Assembly: GCA_964020085.1 (NCBI GenBank)
Contig: OZ026608.1
Coordinates: 5,197,890-5,261,889 of the forward strand
Direction: 5' to 3'
Length of the DNA: 64,000 bases
DNA from: Micromussa lordhowensis
Lineage: Eukaryota; Cnidaria; Anthozoa; Scleractinia; Lobophylliidae
Part shown: in pieces, positions 14,401 to 27,100 of the stretch
Layout: the number at the start of each line of letters is the position of its first letter
How positions within the stretch are numbered: the stretch's first letter is position 1
Program-made: the position numbers and the translations under genes
Notes under the pieces: generated by a model
Database searches by the model: none
Seen by the model: the letters and a program-made list of their open reading frames with translations, nothing else
Told to the model about the DNA's origin: nothing

Positions 14401-17400
14401 ATTGATACGATTCAAACTCAAGGGTATTGTTGAACATGTAAGAGTAGCACAGAGCATTTTACTTTACAAGCTTGGCGAAATTCTTTGTAATTTGTTCTTT
14501 GGCAAAATCCTTAACTCTCGCGAAACTATAGTCAACTGGTGTGCATGTCTAAGTGGTTACTAGCAAATCTTTTGGCTGAAAAAATAATAATGAGAAGGTG
14601 ATAAGGGACTATCATCTTTTTCTTGGAGAGTACTCAGATTATTTCTCCATTAATTTTGCTTCACATCACAGAATCTAGAACAACCAAACAACGAAATAAT
14701 TATACACTAAGTACGAACAGAGTATGTACAATGTATAGTACCTGCCACTTGAGCCAGTTGAAGCTCCTCGTTTTCCTCCTTCAGCTTTACTCTTTCTTGC
14801 CGTAGACGCTATAAGTAAATATATAAATAAATAAATTATTATTAACAATTATTACCAGGTATATGCATGTTTAAAAAACAAACTTACTTCATTTTCTCCG
14901 TCTAGGTTTGAAACTTTCTCTTTGGCTTTTCTGGCCTCAAACTCCGCCTGTATAAAAAAAATCAAATGAATCAATTCTTGACAAGTAAGGGTTCAACTTA
15001 AATATTAATTGAATGATAAATGAATCAATTCTTGACAAGTAAGGGTTCATCTAAATCTCATCAAATGATTGCGAAACGTTCATAAGGTTTTCCAACTCAG
15101 CTGTAACATTAGTTCAACACTACACATGTAATTATTGTATTAGTTGGAGCACTAAGTACTCAATAAATAATCTAAATTGTTATACATCTAGAACAGTTTT
15201 CAATCGAGTGTTGAAAGTAATCAGGCAATTGTTTTGTTTTTAGTTTTCAGTTTTGGTTTTGCTATGGTTCGAGATTGGCCAAGTAGTGTAATTGCATCGG
15301 TAAGTAATTGGTTTGGTTTTGGTTTTACAATACTCCATTAAAAACTGCTCTATAACAGGATTTTTTTCTCCAACAGTGCATGCTCTCAATGGCTACTTCA
15401 AGGTCATGTGGCACTTAACAATAAAACTGTTTCCCACCGTAAGTTTCTGAGTGAGCAACATGGCAAAGTCTATGATGTCAGGGGATAACACTGACAGCTG
15501 GCATTGCACATGAATTCTGCCACTGATGCACAAGAAATATTTAATGTCTTTGTTGTGCTACATAACAAATCACTTGTACTGGTCCCTCAGTTAATTTTGT
15601 TTCTCTTGAACCTCAATGTTTCCCATGGTGGAGATTGTTGCCAAACAAATTAAATTAACCATCTCCCTCAGGACCAGTCATTAAGTGTTTCTTATGATAA
15701 GTTATTCTTGCACAAAGTGAAGTACCTTGTCTGCTCTCCTTTGAAGGTCTGAAACCTGAACTTGCAGCTGATGAACCTAGAAATTAAAAAATAGAGGCAT
15801 GCTATCAGATTAAAACAACAGTCCCCACACAAAAAAGAGGGCGTGTGAAGGTAATAGAGTCAATAACCAGATAATACTGAACACTGTGCTTGCAGACAAT
15901 TCTGGGAATAGGATTAAACTACAAGCTTGTAGGATAAAAGTTTGAAGAATCATTTTAATGTCACAGGAGAGGAGAGTGATAAAGTCAAAATACCACACAC
16001 AGCTCTGCTTTCAGATCACAGCTCTAACCTTCATGTAAAATGGCATGCAAGTATTACTGACAGAAATAATGTTTTATATTTCATTACTAACTTGCTTCTT
16101 GTATGTATCAACTTGGGTTTTCAGTGAGTTGGCTTTCCGAAGATCCTATAATAACAACCCATTATGCAAGATCACTATCATAAACAATTACCAATAAATA
16201 AATGAACGTTTCACACAACCATCCATTACACATTTTTTGTGATTACTGCACAGTCATGTATTTTTAATTGTTACATGTAACTGTTAACCGTTTGCCAAGT
16301 CATGGCTTTTCTCATTCTGCATATTTGCATTTTGAGGTATTCTAGACTTTAGAGGGTGAGCATCCCTTTTCATTTTTTAATGGAAAAGTTACAAAAAAAA
16401 GTTTATACTAAATCAGGCTTGTAGTGAATACCTCTTGCAAATTCATGGTTTCTTTCATATATGTCACATTTTTCTCTTCCAGTGCCTTCATCTGTTTTCT
16501 CATGTCTGACAGTTCCTCTGCAAGATCAAACAAAAGCTGAAGCTAAAGAATTTGCATCGGTGCACATGTTTGTTGCATGGTTTAAATTTTTTAATTTTGG
16601 TTGAAAAAACAGTTTGATTTTGTATTTTTGTTTTACAGATTATACTCAAACTAATACATATATCTTATTAGACGTTTTGGTGTGTAGTATCGCTGTAAAT
16701 TTTTACGAGTTGTGTAGTATTTTGACGAGCCCGTAGGGCGAGTCAAAATACAAACAACGAGTAAAAATATACAGCGATACTACACACCTAAATGTCTAAT
16801 AAGAGATTTATTATCCAACGATTTCTTTTCCCAAAATTCTGACTTGCCAAGGCTTTGAACTTCATGCGGCCGGGAGGAATGAGGCGAGTACAAATATCTG
16901 TTATTTGTACTCGTTTCGCGCGATATTTGTACTCTGGGAAGCAGAGTTGGATAATAAATATTTTTAGGAGTGTCAGTTTGAGTTACTTATTTGTATATAT
17001 GTAGTAAGCAATCACATAAACATTGTGTATTCCCTCTCAACTTACCTAACTTCTTCTTGTAAAGTTCTATTGTTGACTCATATTTTATCTGATAAAAAAA
17101 GACAAGCCAGTTCAAAGGTACATGTAAGTAAGTCATATAAAAATTCTCCTTAAACTAACTTGCAAATATCGTTTAATTCAAAATGATGTACTTACCACTT
17201 TCTCTTGAGAGTGACGCAACACATCCATTTCATCTTTAAGCATCTGAGACTCCTCAGCCAAACTCTGCAGTTGTTCAGTCTTTTGGAGAGAAAGTGAGTC
17301 ACAGAACATTACACATTAAAGTTCACAACCTGTGAATAAATGTCGTTACAAAGGGCATGCAGACAAACAACATATGATTCCCAGGTGACAGAATAACAAA

Positions 17401-20400
17401 TTGTGCAGAAACCACAAAGAGTATTTAGTGAGCAAGACTATAAAATTAAAATTCAGAGAGAGAAAAATGTACATGTACCATACCCTTTCATTTAATAGCA
17501 GAACATCTCTTTCCATTTGTTCATACTTGATTTTAAACTCATCACGAGCTGAAATAAATTTAAGTGAGCATCATTATTTTCTGTTACCGGTACATGTTGA
17601 CTGAATAATATGGTAGTAACAAAGAAAGCAAAATTTTCAAATGAACATTAGTCAACTACATAAACATGTACATGTAGTTAGACAACTGCTAATGTAATAA
17701 TTAATTAAAAATACATGTAAGGGTTAATAAAAATACATGTAAATACATGTACAAAGGTGTCAGTATGTCAGCATAAACTGCTATATCTTCACCGCAATAA
17801 CCTTTAACTATGCCAATGTATCCACTAAAGGTCACAAAAATAATAATAATAGTACTCCTCTCTGCATCTGAAGATTCTTTATAATACACAACATTGCATT
17901 AATTGCAAAATTAAGGTTAAATTGAACAGTACATGCATGTACGCATTAGATCTATGTGTAATTAATATGTACATGAACACAAACTTACACAGTTTGTCAC
18001 GTTTTTAGGCACAACTTGAATCAAACATGAGAACTCCAAATATCTTAACCACAAAGCAGATTAATTAAGTCTTTTCAAAATATTGCTGAATGTATATTAT
18101 TTGTAACAAGACGTAAAATAAAACATCCAATTCCTAGGATCCTACCTACATGTAGGCACAATGACAAGTGGTGCATGGATGAGGATATTTTATAAATGGA
18201 GCTAAATTATTGCTTTACAAGATGAACTTTCTTTAGCTATCTCTGTGGTGAAGAGCTAAATTGTGATTAAAGCATTTTATTAATTATCAGAGTTTTACTT
18301 ACAAGTTTCCATAGCATAATTCTCTTCCTTAAGCTGTTCCACCTGCTGTTGAAGCTGGTGCAGTCTCTGAGTGGAAAAACTAGAAACAACAATGTTCACA
18401 AATTTACTTAACATGTGTAATATAATGATCCACAGTATCTGCACAAAATGGACCTTTTAATTGCAAGGGAAATGCTAATTAAAAGTTTCTTTAAAACCTG
18501 ATCCTTTTGCCAAACATTCTAACTGGAAACAGCAACACTTAAACTAATAAGAATAATTATTTTGACTGTATTAAAAGGAGGGGCTTTATTTATCAGCAGG
18601 TAAGCTTATAAAAAATTAATTATCTTGTAAAGGCAACCAACTTAATTTGAAAACATCACAAAAAGTGAGAACGAAGAACTTATATAAACTCACAAGTAAA
18701 TAGAAGTAATGTTGATTGTAGCAGTAACTTAAATCAACTCTAGAAAAGATTTGGTATCATGTAGCATAAACCTTACAGACCCTTTCCAAAAATGGCTGCC
18801 AATTTAAAATTCTTCTGTATGCATTTAAATTAGCCTTACTAACCTCATTTGAGGGTAAAATGTTCAAAATAAGGTTAGTTAGGCTAATTTTAATACTTGC
18901 AAAAGAATTTATAATTGGGCGCCATTTATGAAAGTGGTCTTTTCTTGAAGCTTTTTACCCTTCAAGTTAATGAATACTAAAAGAACTGAACTTGGAGGAC
19001 GCCACAATTCCAGGTTTCCAAGTTGCAACCATATGATAATAGGTTTTAAAGCGTGTTCCACCCAATTTTCTTATATTTAGCTATGTACATTTATATTTAG
19101 ATTGTTCATTAGCCATTCCACAAAGCCACTCCTTGTCACAGGTCATCTCTCCACATCAATTGTGCCCCTTCTATGACAGACCCCTTATCTATCACTTTTA
19201 AGTCACAGCACCCCCTCTAGCCCCTCCCTATTAAGCACCTCTGAACGACTGCTGCCTCTTTTCAATAAGTACATGTAGCCCCCCCCCCCCCTTCTCAGGC
19301 TTGCTTTCTTAACACATCCTTTCTCTATTAAGTGCCATCCCTGTTGAAATAATGTCATGTACAGTACATGTAACCTGCTCCTGCTCCTGCTAGATTTTTC
19401 ATTAGCCATTCCACACATCCTTTCTCTATTAAGTGCCATCCCTCATGTACATGTAACCTGCTCCATGCTTTTATACCCCTATCTAATAAACCATCTCTCC
19501 TTTGCTAAACTGGACCTCTTCTCTAATATGCCAATCCCGTCTACCTGTATCAAGTAGGCCTCTTTGAACATGTCCACACAAAACCATACCACTTAGAGCT
19601 AGGCAAAGTCTGCATACGAGCCAAGTGGCTCATCAGGCCAGAGCTTATCACAGTTTCAGTAACATGAAGCAACTAGGAGTATTTCTACTCCCCCTGGATG
19701 GGATGCTAGTCCATCGCAGGGTTACCCCCCAGCATTAAATTTGCCATCCCCATTTATACACCTGGGTGGAGAGAGAAACCGTGAGAGTAAAGTGTCTTGC
19801 CCAAGAACACAACACAATGTCCCCGGCCAGGGCTCGATCTTGGACTGCTCACTCCGGAGTCGAGCGCACTAACCATGAGGACAACGCACCTCCCATTTAG
19901 AGCAAGAGCTAGAGCAAATTTTGTTCAAGTTTACCTGATATCATCATCTCTGTCACCACTTGCATCTCGCTGACTTAACTTTTCTCGAAGTCTGTCATTT
20001 TCCAACTGTAAGCTACCCTCATGTTCTTTAATGAAGGACAACTGGATCGAAAGACACACAGGAAAATTGAGCAGAATGTTTTTTTTTAACAAACTACATC
20101 AGATAATATTTTGCCTGGTGTGTTGAGTTGATTATTACAGTGTGCAACTACCAAGGCCACCCAACAAAATTTATTTTCTACAAATTTAACAAATGAAAAT
20201 GGTGGAGGTTAACAATACTTTTCCAACAAGTCCACTTATGTCCATATCTGAACAAGTCATCCAAAATGAACACAAATCTGTTGCCTTTGAAAAGTACAGC
20301 TTGATTACAAGGATAACTTGTTGGAAAACTATTCACACCTCCACAATTTTTATTCGTTAAAATTTGTGGAACATTTTGTTGGGTGGCCGTGGTTGGAGTA

Positions 20401-22316
20401 GTTGCACTGTAACATAATAAATTTAACGTTAATTGTCAGGGATTGTGTTTAAGTACATTTTTCACATGCATAATACTCCAGATTGCACCAAGTCTACAGT
20501 CAGTTAACATTAAACTCTCAAAGACCTCTTTTGAACATGGGACAACAAAACTTCTTCCTACTGGCTACAATAAAAAAGATACACAGCTAACTAATTTACC
20601 AAATATGGCAGCTACACTGTACAGGAAATACATGTATTCTATAGGACTCTTAAAACTTAACAATAGATTCCCACTACATTTAGTTACACTGGTACATGAC
20701 TCCATTTGAAAGTCAATGAGAAGGTTTAGACCAATCCTTAAATGGCTTACAGCCCTGTAAGCTCACGCTCAAAACGTTTAAGTCATAGTTCCTTCAACAT
20801 GGCTGGAATACAGTGCTAAAGAAAAGCAACTCTATTTTATTCATCTACCTGTTCGTCCAGCTCATGGCATCGCTGGGACAGTTCTTCCTTTTCAGCTGCA
20901 ATACTGCTCAGTTGTTCAAGTGTCCTCTTGTGCTGGTCATGTTAAAGAGACAACATTGATTGAATGATACTATTAATGAGTATTGCTATCTCCTCGATGG
21001 GAGGCTAGTTCATCACTATTCACAGGTAACCAACCAGCACTTGGATAGGCTGCCTCAAAAGCTTGCTGGTGCCAATTTATACTGTCCTGTGGAGAGGCAC
21101 GTTCTGGTAGTAATAAAAAGTGTCTTGACCAAAAGCATGACACAATGACCCCAGCCAGGGCTCGAACCCAAATCACTCAACACTCTAACCACTACATCAC
21201 TTGCCTCTCACATGATTAAGGGAATGTTTCCTGGGCAATCTTAGAAGAATGACATGTACAGTCACTGTAAAACTTTGCGCTACTACTATACTATAATAGT
21301 TAGCTCTTATTAACCGAGCAGGAGGTCTGTATGGGAGAGTCTTGACCAAGGTCGTGAGTACAGACCAAACGCAGTGAGGTTTGTACACAAGATCAAGGTC
21401 ACGATTCTCCCATACAGACCTCCTGCTCGGTTGATAAGTTGTTTATTAGATGGCGCAAACAAGAACAGTTTAATTTGTTTAATGTAACTGGTTTGTACTA
21501 ACTGACATTATTTTTGCTTGCAAATGGCAATGAACTGAATTTAACTCTGCCAAAGTTTCCTTGTCCTCTTCACGTTTTTTTTTTTCTCATCAGGCTTTTT
21601 GGCAAAGCCATAAATAAATATTGTTAGATGAAAATAGTCAATGATTTTGCTATTTTAGTTTGGGACTTTTCACTGCAAAACATTACCAGTCTAGATTTCG
21701 GTCCAGATGGGAAAATCTAAAGCGCTTTCAATATTGATTTCAGCCAATCAATATTCAATTTTTGAATTTGGTAATTCCCAGTACTTGTGAGAGAGAGCTG
21801 TATAATACTATTTGTTACACACCAGTTGACTATTTTTTTTGGTCATGTCATTGATCTTAAACTGTTCATGAGGAGCACTTCTGCTGTAACATGATACAAG
21901 TAATTGAGTCTTTATAACATTACTACATATTAATTAGTAAATGACATTAAGCATGATGATACCTGCATCTCCAGTTCTTTAAACATTTCACTGTCTCCTC
22001 CGGACAAGCCACCTTCTTTACCTGTCAACAGCTATCACCAAAACACAAAAGATCATTATTAAAATTTCCAGTTTTTCATAGAATCGCATAATTGAATAAA
22101 ATCTTGCATTCTGATTGGTTTACGAAGCGAGGTATTTAGCGCGGAATTGCGAGTTGAAAACGAGGCTCGGTGATATTGTTTCGCATCTACATCATCTATC
22201 TCATCTATCTCAGGATAAAACCAAACTGCTGTTTTCTTTTTTTCTCATTTTATTCAATTATGCGATTCAAGGAAAATACATTACCTGACTCGTGAATTCC
22301 GCGTTAAATTGCACTT

Positions 22317-22364
<48 letters not shown>

Positions 22365-24096
22365 TTCGCGTGCAATTTAACGCGGAATTCCCTCGTCAGA
22401 TAATGAATTTTCCTATAATATGAACCAATCATTCTAGAACCAAGCACGAGGGTCACCTAGGGAAAATTGGACTGAGGTCGTGGCAGTACAGACTGAGCAC
22501 AGCAAGGTCAATACAAAAACGACCAAAGGGCCAATATTCCCAGAACAACTAAAGCAAGCTACTGTATGACTTACCAGTAACTAAAACTAGCGCCGAGGAA
22601 GGGCTAGGCTCAAAACCTCTGCTATAAAATTCAGTTTATTTTGCACTGAATTATTACTATTGATTACGTTAGTAAGAAGTTTATTAATAGTACTGTAGCC
22701 CATAGTTCATATGATAAAATCCTGACCGAGAAGGAACCAATAAGAATGCTCATATTTGCTTCAAGACTACCTTGGCATATAATAAAAACAGATATTTTTG
22801 CCTGTCAAATAATTTTGCAAAGTTAATGTACAGTAGAAACTGAAACTGAGACAATAACTGACCTCTTGAATTGCCATCATAACTACATGTTGTACAGATT
22901 CTTCCATAGACATAATAACCTGAATGTATTCTGTGAGTACAACAAGGCATTCTGTTAGAATTGACTGAATAACACAATGACAATACAAGTGCTGATCTTG
23001 AATTCATACATGTACAAAATAGTACCTTGCTTGTCTTCGCAGTTAACAGCACAGCCCAGAACCAACTGCAGCAGTCTGCCAAGTTCGACAATGTCCAAGT
23101 TTTCAACTGTAACATCAGGAGCAAAAAAAGGCAACCGGATCAGTCAACAGTATCATCAGTTGGTACCACAGAGATTCAATTGAATAGTATTTCATTTTGG
23201 GAACTGAAGAAAGGGTTCTTATTGGAGAAAGGGCATCACGAGGTTGTTGATATAAATGTAACACCTGAATACAGTCGAAACTCTTGCAAGCGACCAAAGA
23301 AGAGGTCATAACTAGAGCTGGTCACTTTGAGAACGTGCTCTCGTAAGCAACCACACAATGAAACAATTTAGACTCTCGTCACTTAAAGGAGCCTTAATCT
23401 AATTAGCATAAAGCTTGGAAAATGTAAATAGTTTATTAATAGTCCAGTAGCTGCATTTATTAAAAATCACTTAATTTTTGCCTACTACAGGTTCACAACT
23501 GTACCAGCTAACCTATCCACAGGGACTGAGAACTTCCCAGAAACACTTACTCTGAAAATTACTTATAAACATAAGCCACTTGGAGTGGTCTCTTGAAAGT
23601 CATTGCCAAAATCAAAATCATTGTCAAAAGTGGAACCTTATGGCCGCTCATGGGAGTGGTCGCTTATGAGAGCTTTTCATCACAGAGTTTGAGTGACAGT
23701 TCAAACAAGGTTTCACAAAGGTGGTCATAATTAGAACTGGACATTTACAAGAGTGGTCGCAAGGACAGTGTCTACTTTAATGGAACAGAAATTTTTCATT
23801 TCAAGGAATTTTGCTGGCAAATGAAAATGACTGTTGGGAAGGATGTCAAACCAACATTGATCTCAATGATGTCTAATCAGGCCTTCTGATATTATGTGAT
23901 GGTGCGATTTCGCACAATCGACCTCAGATCGCATCCGATCGCACAATTCACAAAAAATCGCATAATTCACAAAAGATCGCACATTATTCACAAAATCAAC
24001 CATAAATAAACAATTTTATTACAAAGTCCCGCATAAACACGCCTTTTTTTAAGATCATTTACCTTGAAAAAAGCCCAAAAAACGTCTGTCACCTTT

Positions 24097-24129
<33 letters not shown>

Positions 24130-27100
24130 CATGTCGGGGGCCTAGTACGAGTCTCATTCTTAAAGAGTTGCCTATTGGTGAAATGCAAACCATCTCTTTC
24201 TGTGCTTTGACCAATCAGAATAGCCAGTATATATCGACCACGCAGTGATCCAAGCGATGTTCAGTATTGCATTCCGATGGCAAAATGTAATTTCTTTCGT
24301 GGAATTCGAAACAAACGTCCCTCGAGGATAAGTTTGTAGTGATTTCTTTGACTGAAAAGGTTAAATCACACCTTCTGCCAAATTTAACTGCCAAAGATAG
24401 AGCAAGAGAATACAGTTTTTACGTGGACGATAGGCTGAAGATGCAACGCTACGATCGATGATCTTTCGCAGCCGGAAGTCCGTGATGGGCAAGCACCTCA
24501 AGTCTTTTTTATCGCAATTTATCCGTAGATGTTTAATTTTTGTCCCTTGAAGTTCAATTTGTCTTTGGAGCAGCCCCAAAGTGGTTTTCTTCCTCTAAAA
24601 CCTAGTAAAATATGCTCAAAATAGCTGAGGAAAAAATCGCACAATTTGCATAATTTATCGCATAATAGCCCATTCTTATCGCGTAATCTGGCCCGAAAAT
24701 ATCGCGTAATTTCTGTTTTTTTATCGCACCCTGTCAGAAGGCCTGTCTAATGGTGTTGTACATGTAATTCAAACAGAATGGCTGTGTATTTATTTGAATT
24801 GGGGCATCCACACAACAGATCTTTTACGCCCAGTCTTTTTAGGAGACTTCAAGTAATCACTAAAAATACATTGTTGTGGCTAAGTTTGCAAAAATAAATT
24901 ATTCATAGATCATTCCAAGTATCTACTGCAGTATGTACAGTACCTATTGCATTGACGTCAGGCATGGGAAATCCTGAAATATCCATTGACAGCACCTACA
25001 ACAACAATTTAAAAAAAAATTGCTAAACAATTTGCAAGCATTTCAGTGAATGAAAATATTCTCACACAAATGAGACATCTTCCTAGCCACACAGAAATCA
25101 AATGGTAAATCCGGATCATGTGTACCAAAGGCATCCTTGGTCAAGTGTTGATCGATACCCTTGATCAACATCTCGATCACACTCGATCGACATCCCGATT
25201 GATACTCTTGAGCAACAGTCAGTTGATAGTCGGCTGAGTGTTGACTGACTCATATGCATCAATCAAAAATTAGTCGACTGTTGACTGACTGTCAACCGAG
25301 ATGTCGACGGAGTGCTGATCAAGTATCGACTGAGATGTCAACGGAGTGTTGATTGAGTTTTCATCAAGTGTCGATCAATGTCAACCAAGGTTATCAATCC
25401 AGGGTATCAATCAACACTTGACAACAGATGTCTTTAGTACACATGATCCATAAATCCTTCTAGTATGCATACCTCAGTATAGTAGTCATGGACTCCTTTC
25501 ACAAGTTTCTTCAGGTTGTTTACCTAGAAAACAATACAATAACCAGTATAAAGATGGGTAAATTGATCAACCATGATGCTACTGTATATCTACAAAGGGG
25601 GGTCCTGCAAAGTAAAAGAGTAAAAAGAGTGAAAGTAAACAAGGGGAGGGAGATAAAAGACCCAAAAACAATTATATATAATAAATAAATACATAATTTG
25701 AAAGTTCCCTAAGAAAAAGAAATACAAATAATAAATAGATATTAAAATACAATAGATATCCTAGCTAGTCTTAACTCAGGCTTAACAGTCGTAAGTCTTT
25801 TAAACAGCAAATAAGGGAAAAAACTTGACGACGTTGATGGAAAATGCAGGGAGCAAGAACTGCTACTTGTGCATAAGCTGACTACATGTACAGTGGAACC
25901 TCAATTTAATGAAGGACCGAGGGACTGGAAAAATATGTTTGCTATAAAAAGGTTTCATTATATCAAGGTTCTTTTCTGAAGATATATTTTACTATTACTG
26001 GGGCCAGGAAAATTGTTTGTTATACTGAGGTCTTCATTAAATACATGTAGAGGTTCATTAAATTGAGGTTCCTCTGTAATAAACATACATGTATGTATGT
26101 CAAGGAAACTGAAGTGTGTTTTAAGTATTAGGGATAGGCTTTTATTCAGTTGAAACTTTGTGCAATTTTTACTGACATAATTTTAATTTGTAATTGTATA
26201 TATTTCTTAGTTCTTAATTAGTGTCACTAATCTTGCATTTCTCACACTAATTATTAGTGTAAGAAATGCAAGAATGATTGACACTCAAATAAAGTTTACT
26301 ACTACTACCTAAACATTTTTGTGGCTAATAAAAATTATTAGATGAGTTTAGATGGGTGGTGACACATGGGGTAAGTCTCTACACTTACCATACAAATGTA
26401 CACGTATGGTTATGAGGAAAAATTTTGACCCAATTGATATGGTCTAAGCTCTCGCAAGTGACCTTCCCCCTTAAGTGACCACCTAGGCTTGACATGTTGG
26501 GTGGTCGCTCACAGGAGGTTCAACTGTACCACTAATTATTCTAAACAAAGTGCTATCTTACATGTAAATAATGAAGTTTTTGCTATATCCAAAACATCGC
26601 TAGGCAATGAGTTCCATGCTTTAATGGCTTTGCTACAGATCCATAAAAATGCTACATGTATGTACTACTGACAACTAGGAAAAGACAGAAGGATTTCACT
26701 AACCTTGAGCCTCCTATTATCTCCAGTATCATGTCTAATTTTTGAAACCCACTCATCATCAAACCAATCTGGAGCACTAAACAGAATTCAATATTCCATT
26801 ATAAATTATTTATAGCAATGTTTTACAAATAACCATGTTAATCACTGTCATATGAGCCACAGAGATCAACATTCAGGAATATATTATGCAGTGTTTACCT
26901 CACATCAATGTGACCCGAGTTTGTTGTTGGTTCCAAACTTTATACCAAGGGTTTTCCCCAGGTAATTCAGTTTTCATCCCTCATAAAATCAAATGTGTCT
27001 AAATTTCAACTTGTTCCAACCAAGGTGCAAAAAAAACTAGGATGTAGATGTACACTAGCCTTAAAGTCAGTCTCACTACCCCCAAAAAAATTCATCTCTT

